A DNA stretch of 64,000 bases from JAGPUQ01 sp036677085. Lineage in GTDB: Bacteria; Pseudomonadota; Gammaproteobacteria; Pseudomonadales; Porticoccaceae. Below are positions 54,121-61,379 of this stretch, one piece after another. The first letter of the stretch is position 1, and each line of letters opens with the position of its first letter. Where the stretch lies: NCBI GenBank assembly GCA_036677085.1, contig JAKFFI010000004.1, positions 235,100 through 299,099 on the forward strand, written 5' to 3'. The position numbers and the translations under genes are program-made. The notes under the pieces are model-generated. The model was not told where the DNA came from, ran no database searches, and saw only the letters and a program-made list of their open reading frames with translations.

Positions 54121-54525
54121 TCAGGCCGCGGAAGCGGCAGCGGGTGTCCCCTGCTTGGCGCGGTAATCCTCGACCGCGGCCTTGATGGCGTCTTCCGCCA
54201 GCACGGAGCAGTGGATTTTTACCGGCGGCAGCGCCAGTTCCTCGGCGATCTCCGCATTCTTGAGGGTCAGGGCATCCTCCAGGGTCCTGCCCTTGATCCA
54301 CTCGGTGACCAGCGAACTGGAGGCGATGGCCGACCCGCAACCGTAGGTCTTGAAGCAGGCGTCCTCGATCACACCTTCCGGGCCGACCTTGATCTGCAGC
54401 CGCATCACATCGCCGCACGCGGGCGCCCCCACCATGCCGGTGCCCACATCACTCTCGTCCGTGTCGAAACTGCCCACGTTGCGGGGATTTTCGTAGTGGT
54501 CCATAACCTTATCGCTGTATGCCAT
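54121..54525 (-). CDS. iscU: Fe-S scaffold protein IscU
   Basis: A 134-residue scaffold: DHYENPRNVGSFD at the N-terminus, cluster Cys in GAPACGD, TYGCGSA and KIHCSVLAEDA, and the HscA-binding motif LPPVK. ATG 54525 follows GGAGGAAA. It accepts sulfur from IscS, encoded 27 bp upstream. Confidence 0.96.
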   Translation of the reverse strand: MAYSDKVMDHYENPRNVGSFDTDESDVGTGMVGAPACGDVMRLQIKVGPEGVIEDACFKTYGCGSAIASSSLVTEWIKGRTLEDALTLKNAEIAEELALPPVKIHCSVLAEDAIKAAVEDYRAKQGTPAAASAA

Positions 54526-54552
54526 GGTTGCATTTCCTCCTGGCGGATGGGG

Positions 54553-55779
54553 TCAATGGGCCGCCGCGGCCCATTGCACCGTGTTCAAGTCGATACCCTG
54601 CAGATGCATGTCCCAGAGCGGTGAGAGCGCGCGCAGCCTGGCGACCTTGTCCTTGAGCAGCGCGACCGCAAAATCGATGTCCTGGGCGGTGGTGTAGCGG
54701 CCCAGGGTGATGCGCAGCGAGCTGTGCGCCAATTCATCGCTGCGCCCCAACGCCCGCAGCACATGGGACGGCTCCAGGCTCGCCGAGGTGCAGGCCGAGC
54801 CGCTGGAAACAGCCAATTCCTTGACCGCCATCATCAGCGACTCGCCTTCGACGAAGTTGAAACTGACATTCAGGTTGTGGGGCACGCGCTGCTCCAGATC
54901 GCCGTTGAGGTAGACCTCTTCCATGTCGGCGATGCCCGCCAGGAAACGGTCGCGCAGCGCCCGTACCCGCGCGTTTTCTTCCACCATCAGCTCCCCGGCC
55001 AGACGGTAGGCTTCGCCCATGCCGACGATCTGGTGGGTCGGCAGGGTACCGGAGCGCAGCCCGCGCTCGTGGCCGCCGCCGTGGATCAGCGGCGCCAGAT
55101 GGACCCGGGGCCGGCGCCGCACATAGAGAGCGCCGATGCCCTGGGGACCGTAGGTCTTGTGGGCGGAAAAGGACATCAGGTCGACCGGCAGGGTACTGAG
55201 ATCGATGGCGACCTTGCCGGGGGCCTGGGCGGCGTCGACGTGGAACAGGATGCCCCGCTCGCGGCAAACCGCGCCGAGGGCGGCGATGTCCTGAATCACG
55301 CCGATCTCGTTGTTGACCAACATGATCGACGCCAGGATGGTTTCCGGCCGGAGCGCGGCCTTGAAGGTCTCCAGGTCCAGCAGGCCATTGGGCTGGGGTT
55401 TGAGGTAAGTGACCTGGAAGCCTTCCCGCTCCAGTTCGCGCATCGTGTCGAGGACCGCCTTGTGCTCGGTGGCCAGGGTGATCAGATGATTGCCCTTGGC
55501 GCGATGAAAATGGGCCGCACCCTTGATCGCCAGGTTGTCGGATTCCGTCGCCCCCGAGGTCCAGATGATTTCCCTGGGGTCGGCGCCCACCAGCTCGGCC
55601 ACCTGGGCGCGTGCCGTTTCCACCGCCGCTTCGGCCTGCCAGCCGTAGGCATGGGAGCGGCTGGCCGGATTGCCGAAACTGCTGGTGAGATGGGGAATCA
55701 TCTTCTCGGCGACGCGGGGGTCCACCGGCGTGGTGGCGGCGTAGTCCAGGTAAATGGGCGATTGCGCGACGCTGGTCAT
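54553..55779 (-). CDS. iscS: cysteine desulfurase IscS
   Basis: A 408-residue pyridoxal-phosphate enzyme that mobilises sulfur from cysteine. PLP Lys is in SFSAHKTYGPQGIG, the substrate loop Cys in SSGSACTSASLEP, and the N-terminal YLDYAATTPVDPRV matches IscS. The C-terminus is typical for IscS rather than NifS. ATG 55779 gives the family N-terminus. It is the first gene of the operon with no iscR upstream; a sigma-54 promoter lies about 85 bp before it instead. Confidence 0.95.
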   Translation of the reverse strand: MTSVAQSPIYLDYAATTPVDPRVAEKMIPHLTSSFGNPASRSHAYGWQAEAAVETARAQVAELVGADPREIIWTSGATESDNLAIKGAAHFHRAKGNHLITLATEHKAVLDTMRELEREGFQVTYLKPQPNGLLDLETFKAALRPETILASIMLVNNEIGVIQDIAALGAVCRERGILFHVDAAQAPGKVAIDLSTLPVDLMSFSAHKTYGPQGIGALYVRRRPRVHLAPLIHGGGHERGLRSGTLPTHQIVGMGEAYRLAGELMVEENARVRALRDRFLAGIADMEEVYLNGDLEQRVPHNLNVSFNFVEGESLMMAVKELAVSSGSACTSASLEPSHVLRALGRSDELAHSSLRITLGRYTTAQDIDFAVALLKDKVARLRALSPLWDMHLQGIDLNTVQWAAAAH

Positions 55780-55862
55780 GCCGGGTACCTCGTGGCGGTG
55801 AAACACTTGCCGGTGAAGCCTGTGGCGGGCGATGCCAACCCCGGGCGGTTCACCAGGGATTC

Positions 55863-55878
55863 AGCAACCTCCATGCCA
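55863..55878 (-). promoter_or_regulatory. sigma-54 promoter of the isc operon
   Basis: On the minus strand TGGCATGGAGGTTGCT matches the -24/-12 consensus TGGCACG-N4-TTGCW at all key GG and GC positions. It lies 84 bp upstream of iscS and predicts transcription start near 55851. Confidence 0.75.
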
Positions 55879-55967
55879 ATCGCGGCCAAGTGCGCTCAAC
55901 TACTTGAAGCGGCAATGGCCGCGGGCATGTCCGGCGGCCCGGAGACCCCGGTTTGTGCGGCAACGGG

Positions 55968-55983
55968 TGTCGTGAATCCGACA
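55968..55983. promoter_or_regulatory. NifA-type upstream activator sequence (isc)
   Basis: TGT-CGTGAATCCG-ACA fits the NifA site TGT-N10-ACA. It sits 90 bp upstream of the sigma-54 element of the isc operon, a usual distance. Confidence 0.65.
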
Positions 55984-56038
55984 AACCATGGCGGACATCG
56001 GCCACAGTGATGCTCTCTCCTGCCGCCTTGCAGACCAT

Positions 56039-56434
56039 TCACGCGTCGCGGCCAAGGACCCTATCCACGACCGCGCGGACCGCTTCCAGCTTGAGCGGCA
56101 GAGGAATGCGGCCATGGGCCCCGGCCGCCAGGGCCTTGGTCGCCAAGGGGTCCTGATCGGTCCCGACCACCAGCAGGCGGGTGCGGGGAAGCGCGTCCGC
56201 GAGTTGTTCCAGAACGGGAAGACCTTCATCTGCCAGCACGGCATTTCCCAGTACGATCACATCGGGCGGCCAGTGCACGGCTTTCTCGATCGCCGCCGTC
56301 AGCGATGCCAGTTCATGGGTTTCGTTCTCGTCGTGCAGCATGAACTGCAGGGCGGCCCGAACGATTTCGTCCTGATCCACCACAAAAATCCGCCGGTTCT
56401 CCACCGCGCGCGCGCTTTCCACTCCGATTTGCAT
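56039..56434 (-). CDS. degenerate receiver-domain protein
   Basis: A 131-residue protein with the response-regulator receiver fold: RIFVVDQDEIVRAALQFML keeps an acidic pair after beta-1. At the end of beta-3, where the phospho-accepting Asp normally sits (VIVLxD), this protein reads VIVLGNA. The conserved Lys after beta-5 is also missing (RIPLPLKLE). It is therefore probably not phosphorylated in the standard way. There is no output domain. It lies between the divergent isc and nifHDK promoters. A regulatory partner role in nitrogen fixation is only inferred. Confidence 0.75.
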   Translation of the reverse strand: MQIGVESARAVENRRIFVVDQDEIVRAALQFMLHDENETHELASLTAAIEKAVHWPPDVIVLGNAVLADEGLPVLEQLADALPRTRLLVVGTDQDPLATKALAAGAHGRIPLPLKLEAVRAVVDRVLGRDA

Positions 56435-56518
56435 GACGTGAACCCTCGATCAACAGGATGGGAAATGACTCCGTGCTGCCGCGAGCTACGGGAGTCTCAG
56501 GCAGGCTCACGCAACATC

Positions 56519-56552
56519 CATACCGCCACCACTTGCATACCGCCACCACTTG
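56519..56552. repeat. two adjacent 17-bp direct repeats
   Basis: CATACCGCCACCACTTG at 56519-56535 is repeated exactly at 56536-56552, upstream of the nifH activator sites and of the receiver-protein gene start. Function unknown. Confidence 0.7.
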
Positions 56553-56650
56553 ATTGGCGGGAACCTGTTGCGGGTGGCTGGGCGTGGCGGCAAGAAAACA
56601 GGCAAAAGACAAAAACGTCATGCGCATGGGGCCGCGCATTGCGGATGTGA

Positions 56651-56666
56651 TGTTTTGTTTCTGACA
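56651..56666. promoter_or_regulatory. NifA-type upstream activator sequence 1 (nifH)
   Basis: TGT-TTTGTTTCTG-ACA fits TGT-N10-ACA, 110 bp upstream of the nifH sigma-54 promoter. Confidence 0.75.
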
Positions 56667-56679
56667 TCCGGCTCCGGGA

Positions 56680-56695
56680 TGTCGTATTTCCCACA
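56680..56695. promoter_or_regulatory. NifA-type upstream activator sequence 2 (nifH)
   Basis: TGT-CGTATTTCCC-ACA, 29 bp after site 1 and 81 bp before the -24 element. Two tandem sites are common before strong nifH promoters. Confidence 0.75.
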
Positions 56696-56776
56696 CGGCA
56701 AAAAGGACGTGAAAATGCCGCCATCAATGGTTTTTATTTCTTTTAAAACAATTTGTTGAGTGAATTTTTCCAGTGT

Positions 56777-56792
56777 TGGCGCAGGGGTTGCA
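56777..56792 (+). promoter_or_regulatory. sigma-54 promoter of nifHDK
   Basis: TGGCGCAGGGGTTGCA fits the -24/-12 consensus (GG and GC at correct 10-bp spacing). Predicted start is near 56804, leaving a leader of about 155 nt before nifH. The 526-bp gap 56435-56960 is otherwise taken by the activator sites and a direct repeat. Confidence 0.85.
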
Positions 56793-56960
56793 ATAGCGGA
56801 AGCGAAGGCGGACGCCGCGCCCCTCGGGGTTTGGAAAGTCCATGGACGCTCGGATTGCCGGGCATCTGTGGTGACAACCGCTCTTCGTGGTTGGCAGATC
56901 GCACCGAAGGTGCGGAATTTTTACCCATTGCAAATCCTTACCCATTGCAAGGAGATCTTA

Positions 56961-57869
56961 ATGGACGGCTTACGACAAATCGCGTTTTACGGCAAAGGTG
57001 GTATCGGTAAATCCACCACCTCCCAAAACACCCTGGCGGCGCTCGCCGAGATGGGTCAGAAGATCCTGATCGTCGGCTGCGACCCCAAGGCCGACTCCAC
57101 CCGCCTGATTCTGCACGCCAAGGCCCAGGACACCATCCTGTCGCTGGCTGCCGAACAGGGCAGCGTTGAAGATCTCGAACTCGACGATGTGATGAAGGTC
57201 GGCTACCGCGACATCCGTTGCGTGGAGTCGGGTGGTCCGGAGCCCGGTGTCGGCTGCGCCGGTCGCGGGGTGATCACCTCCATCAACTTCCTGGAAGAGG
57301 AAGGCGCCTACGAGAACCTGGACTATGTGTCCTACGACGTGCTCGGCGACGTGGTGTGTGGCGGCTTCGCCATGCCCATCCGCGAGAACAAGGCGCAGGA
57401 AATCTACATCGTCATGTCCGGCGAGATGATGGCCATGTATGCGGCCAACAACATTTCCAAGGGCATTCTGAAATACGCCAACTCCGGCGGCGTGCGCCTG
57501 GGCGGGCTGGTCTGCAACGAGCGCCAGACCGACAAGGAACTGGAACTGGCCGAATCGTTGGCCAAGAAGCTCGGCACCACGCTGATCCATTTCGTGCCCC
57601 GCGACAACATCGTGCAGCACGCCGAGCTGCGGCGCATGACGGTGCTCGAATACGCGCCCGATTCCAAGCAGGCCGAGGAATACCGCACGCTGGCGAGGAA
57701 AATACACGCCAACAAGGGCAAGGGCATCATCCCGACGCCAATCACCATGGATGAACTCGAAGACTTGCTGATGGAGCACGGCATCATGAAGCGGGTAGAC
57801 GAATCCATTGTCGGCAAGACCGCGGCGGAACTCGCCGCCGAAGCCGCCGAAGCCGCGGCGGTCGCTTAA
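56961..57869 (+). CDS. nifH: nitrogenase iron protein
   Basis: A 302-residue dinitrogenase reductase, the obligate electron donor to NifDK, with a shared [4Fe-4S] cluster at the dimer interface. P-loop GKGGIGKS (11-18), cluster Cys C99 (GVGCAGRG) and C133 (VVCGGFAMP), and the arginine target of DraT-type ADP-ribosylation R102 are all present. It ends with an Ala/Glu-rich tail. ATG 56961 follows AAGGAGA; in-frame sequence upstream is leader. First gene of nifHDK, with nifD 140 bp downstream. Confidence 0.98.
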   Translation: MDGLRQIAFYGKGGIGKSTTSQNTLAALAEMGQKILIVGCDPKADSTRLILHAKAQDTILSLAAEQGSVEDLELDDVMKVGYRDIRCVESGGPEPGVGCAGRGVITSINFLEEEGAYENLDYVSYDVLGDVVCGGFAMPIRENKAQEIYIVMSGEMMAMYAANNISKGILKYANSGGVRLGGLVCNERQTDKELELAESLAKKLGTTLIHFVPRDNIVQHAELRRMTVLEYAPDSKQAEEYRTLARKIHANKGKGIIPTPITMDELEDLLMEHGIMKRVDESIVGKTAAELAAEAAEAAAVA

Positions 57870-58009
57870 GGCCGTGCGAAGGGACGCTGTCCAGGGTGCG
57901 AGCCCTGGGCAGAACCTCCGCGAACCATCGGCGCTCGCGCACGAAACACCGCAATGCGTTTGCAGTTTAAACAGAATTTTGAGTTCAACATCCGGTTAGG
58001 AGATCGCAC

Positions 58010-59473
58010 ATGAGCCTGACAGTCGAGCAAACCAAGGAGCGCAACAAGGCGCTCATCGACGAAGTGCTGGAGGTCTATCCCGACAAGACCGCCAAGCGGC
58101 GCGGCAAGCACCTGGGCACCTTTGAAGAAAGCAAGTCCGACTGCGGCGTCAAATCCAATGTCAAGTCCGTGCCTGGCGTGATGACCATTCGTGGTTGCGC
58201 CTACGCCGGTTCCAAGGGCGTGGTGTGGGGTCCGATCAAGGACATGATCCACATCTCCCACGGTCCGGTGGGCTGCGGCCAGTACTCCTGGGCGGCGCGG
58301 CGCAATTACTACATCGGCACCACCGGTGTGGATACCTTCGTCACCATGCAGTTCACCTCCGATTTCCAGGAAAAGGACATCGTCTTCGGCGGTGACAAGA
58401 AGCTGGCCAAGATCATGGACGAGATCGAGGTGCTGTTTCCGCTCAACCACGGCATCACGGTGCAGTCCGAATGCCCGATCGGTCTGATCGGCGACGACAT
58501 CGAGGCGGTGTCCAAGGCCAAGTCGAAGGAATACGGCGGCAAGACCATCGTGCCGGTGCGCTGCGAGGGTTTTCGCGGCGTGTCGCAGTCGCTGGGCCAT
58601 CACATCGCCAACGACTCGATCCGCGACTGGGTGTTCGACAAGATCGACCCCAACGCACCGCCCAAATTCGAGACCACGCCCTACGACGTCGCCATCATCG
58701 GCGACTACAACATCGGCGGCGATGCCTGGTCCTCGCGCATCCTGCTGGAGGAAATGGGCCTGCGCGTAGTTGCGCAATGGTCCGGCGATGGCTCCATCGC
58801 CGAGCTGGAGAACACGCCCAAGGCGAAACTGAACGTGCTGCACTGCTACCGGTCGATGAACTACATCAGCCGGCACATGGAAGAGAAGTACGGGATTCCG
58901 TGGGTGGAATACAACTTCTTCGGGCCGACCAAGATCGCCGAATCCCTGCGCGAAATCGCGGGCCATTTCGATGACAAGATCAAGGAAGGCGCCGAGCGCG
59001 TCATCGCCAAGTACCAGCCCCTGATGCAGGCGGTGATCGACAAGTACCGCCCGCGCCTGGAAGGCAAGAAAGTGATGCTGTTCGTCGGCGGCCTGCGCCC
59101 GCGCCATGTGATCGGTGCCTACGAGGATCTGGGCATGGAGGTCATCGGCACGGGTTACGAGTTCGGCCACAACGACGACTATCAGCGCACCACCCACTAC
59201 GTGAAGGACGGCACGCTGATCTACGACGACGTCACCGGCTACGAGTTCGAGAAGTTCGTCGAGGCGCTGCAGCCCGACCTGGTGGCTTCCGGCATCAAGG
59301 AAAAGTACGTGTTCCAGAAGATGGGCTATCCGTTCCGGCAGATGCACTCCTGGGATTACTCGGGTCCGTATCACGGCTATGACGGCTTTGCCATCTTCGC
59401 CCGCGACATGGACATGGCGATCAACAGTCCGGTGTGGGCGCTGACCAAGACGCCCTGGAAAGCGGCGTCGTAA
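58010..59473 (+). CDS. nifD: nitrogenase MoFe protein alpha chain
   Basis: A 487-residue alpha subunit. P-cluster Cys C63 (RGCAYAG), C89 (PVGCGQYSW) and C155 (QSECPIGLIGDD) are intact. FeMo-cofactor ligands C279 (LHCYRSMNYI) and H446 (QMHSWDYSGPYHG) confirm a molybdenum nitrogenase rather than VnfD/AnfD. ATG 58010 follows TAGGAGA. The 140-bp gap after nifH shows no promoter motif. Confidence 0.98.
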   Translation: MSLTVEQTKERNKALIDEVLEVYPDKTAKRRGKHLGTFEESKSDCGVKSNVKSVPGVMTIRGCAYAGSKGVVWGPIKDMIHISHGPVGCGQYSWAARRNYYIGTTGVDTFVTMQFTSDFQEKDIVFGGDKKLAKIMDEIEVLFPLNHGITVQSECPIGLIGDDIEAVSKAKSKEYGGKTIVPVRCEGFRGVSQSLGHHIANDSIRDWVFDKIDPNAPPKFETTPYDVAIIGDYNIGGDAWSSRILLEEMGLRVVAQWSGDGSIAELENTPKAKLNVLHCYRSMNYISRHMEEKYGIPWVEYNFFGPTKIAESLREIAGHFDDKIKEGAERVIAKYQPLMQAVIDKYRPRLEGKKVMLFVGGLRPRHVIGAYEDLGMEVIGTGYEFGHNDDYQRTTHYVKDGTLIYDDVTGYEFEKFVEALQPDLVASGIKEKYVFQKMGYPFRQMHSWDYSGPYHGYDGFAIFARDMDMAINSPVWALTKTPWKAAS

Positions 59474-59535
59474 ACGAGGACGCACTAACCCGAGAGCACC
59501 GGGAGCATCGAGAGTAACCGAAAGCAAAAGCGGAA

Positions 59536-59600
59536 GTAGGGTGGGCAGGTTGCCCGAATGACAGCAGTGATGGTGGGTCGGCCTTCCTGACCCACCCTAC
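59536..59600. repeat. imperfect inverted repeat in nifD-nifK gap
   Basis: GTAGGGTGGGCAGG at 59536-59549 pairs with CCTGACCCACCCTAC at 59586-59600 apart from one unpaired base. The GTAGGGTGGGTCAG-type ends recall small repeat or MITE-like elements common in proteobacteria. It could form a transcript hairpin between nifD and nifK and affect their ratio. Confidence 0.55.
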
Positions 59601-59620
59601 CGATCCTCAGGAGTTGCACC

Positions 59621-61177
59621 ATGAGCCAGAATGCCGACAACGTCCTCGACCATTTCAATCTGTTCCGCGGCCCGGAATACATCGAGATGTTCGAGAACAA
59701 GAAACAGTTTGAAAATCCCCAGCCCGCCGACAAGCTGGAAGAAATCGGCGAGTGGACCAAGACCTGGGACTACCGGGAAAAGAACTTCGCCCGCGACTCG
59801 CTCACCGTCAACCCGGCCAAGGCCTGCCAGCCGCTGGGCGCGGTGTTCGTGGCGGTCGGCTTTGAAAGCACGCTGCCGTTCGTGCACGGCTCACAGGGCT
59901 GCGTCGCCTATTACCGCTCGCACTTCTCGCGTCACTTCAAGGAGCCCAGTTCCTGCGTGTCGTCCAGCATGACCGAGGACGCGGCGGTATTCGGCGGCCT
60001 CAACAACATGATCGACGGCCTGGCCAATGCCTACAGCATGTACAAGCCCAAGATGATCGCCGTGTCCACCACCTGCATGGCCGAGGTGATCGGCGATGAC
60101 CTGAACGCCTTCATCAAGAATGCCAAGGAAAAGGGCTCGGTGCCGGAAGAATTCGACGTGCCCTTCGCCCACACCCCGGCCTTCGTCGGCAGCCACATCA
60201 CCGGCTACGACAATGCGCTGCTGGGCGTGCTCAAGCACTTCTGGGACGGCAAGGCCGGCACCGTGCCGGTACCCGAGCGCGTGCCGAACGAGAAGATCAA
60301 TTTCGTGGGCGGTTTCGACGGCTACACCGTCGGCAACCAGCGTGAAATCAAGCGCATCTTCGACCTGATGGGCGTCGACTACACCATGCTGTGCGATGCC
60401 TCGGACGTGTGGGACACGCCCACCGACGGCGAATTCCGCATGTACGACGGCGGCACCACGCTGGAAGACGCTGCCGCCGCGCTCAACGCCAAGGCAACGG
60501 TTTCCATGCAGGAATACTGCACCGTCAAGACGCTGGATTTCTGCGCCGGCAAGGGCCAGGAAACGCTCGCCTTCAACCACCCGGTCGGCGTGGCCGGCAC
60601 CGACCAGTTCCTGATGGGCATCTCCAGGCTCACCGGCAAGGAGATCCCCGAGGCGCTGGCCAGGGAACGCGGCCGGCTGGTGGACGCCATCGCCGATTCC
60701 AGCGCCCACATCCACGGCAAGAAGTTCGCCCTCTACGGCGATCCCGATTTGTGCTTCGGATTGGCGTCCTTCCTGCTGGAACTGGGCGCCGAACCGACCC
60801 ACGTGCTGGCCACCAACGGCGGCAAGGATTGGGAGGCCAAAATGCAGGCGCTGTTCGACAGCTCGCCTTTCGGCAAGGGTTGCCATGCCTACGCCGGCAA
60901 GGACCTGTGGCACATGCGCTCGCTGCTGTTCACCGAGCCGGTCGACTTCCTGATCGGCAACACCTACGGCAAGTACCTGGAGCGCGACACCGGCACGCCG
61001 CTGATCCGCATCGGCTTCCCGGTGTTCGACCGCCATCACCACCACCGCTACCCGGTGTGGGGCTACCAGGGCGCGATGAACGTGCTGGTGTGGATCCTGG
61101 ACAAGATCTTCGACGAGATCGACAGGAACACCATCATCCCGGCCAAGACCGACTACAGCTACGACATCATTCGCTGA
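59621..61177 (+). CDS. nifK: nitrogenase MoFe protein beta chain
   Basis: A 518-residue beta subunit. P-cluster Cys C69 (KACQPLGA), C94 (GSQGCVAYYRSHF) and C152 (STTCMAEVIGDD) are intact, and the GIDRHHHH-like segment FPVFDRHHHHRYPVWGYQGA precedes the C-terminus. ATG 59621 follows CAGGAG. It is the last gene before a strong terminator; nifT and other nif genes that often follow are absent. A 3' fragment of this gene is duplicated near 63.8 kb. Confidence 0.98.
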   Translation: MSQNADNVLDHFNLFRGPEYIEMFENKKQFENPQPADKLEEIGEWTKTWDYREKNFARDSLTVNPAKACQPLGAVFVAVGFESTLPFVHGSQGCVAYYRSHFSRHFKEPSSCVSSSMTEDAAVFGGLNNMIDGLANAYSMYKPKMIAVSTTCMAEVIGDDLNAFIKNAKEKGSVPEEFDVPFAHTPAFVGSHITGYDNALLGVLKHFWDGKAGTVPVPERVPNEKINFVGGFDGYTVGNQREIKRIFDLMGVDYTMLCDASDVWDTPTDGEFRMYDGGTTLEDAAAALNAKATVSMQEYCTVKTLDFCAGKGQETLAFNHPVGVAGTDQFLMGISRLTGKEIPEALARERGRLVDAIADSSAHIHGKKFALYGDPDLCFGLASFLLELGAEPTHVLATNGGKDWEAKMQALFDSSPFGKGCHAYAGKDLWHMRSLLFTEPVDFLIGNTYGKYLERDTGTPLIRIGFPVFDRHHHHRYPVWGYQGAMNVLVWILDKIFDEIDRNTIIPAKTDYSYDIIR

Positions 61178-61207
61178 TCAACCACTGATCAGCCGGTGCA
61201 ACCGATG

Positions 61208-61237
61208 GGCGCGGGGAGCAATCTCCGCGCCTTTTTT
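61208..61237 (+). terminator. rho-independent terminator of nifHDK
   Basis: GGCGCGGGGA and TCTCCGCGCC pair across a GCAA loop (one G-T pair), followed by six T residues at 61232-61237, 30 bp after nifK. Confidence 0.9.
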
Positions 61238-61376
61238 GTGTGCCAGATCGAAATCCGTCGTCGCGATCTCGACACTCTGCGCGGTGCCCGTGATCCCGTT
61301 GTTGTAGGCAAAGAACATTCCCAGCTCGTTCAGGATCGTTGTCCTTATTCCTTGATAAATTTCAGCGTAACTCGCA
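61238..61376 (-). pseudogene. fragment of AIPR-type abortive infection gene
   Basis: The minus strand, in one open frame, reads IYQGIRTTILNELGMFFAYN then NGITGTAQSVEIA. The block (K/R)GIR.T(I/L)....FFAYNNGIT.TA..VE is characteristic of AIPR proteins (abortive infection phage resistance). Both the N-terminal and C-terminal parts are missing: one side runs into the DUF2075 gene and the other into the nifK terminator. It is therefore a remnant of a defence gene. Confidence 0.5.
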
Positions 61377-61379
61377 ATG

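Noticed and set aside
56435..56650. A sigma-54 promoter for the receiver-protein gene
   Set aside because: Both strands were read for a GG-N10-GC element with flanking consensus; no acceptable match was found.
57866..59527. Long open frame on the minus strand over nifD
   Set aside because: Antisense frame caused by high GC and codon bias; nifD on the plus strand is certain. The same applies to many long antisense frames in this window.
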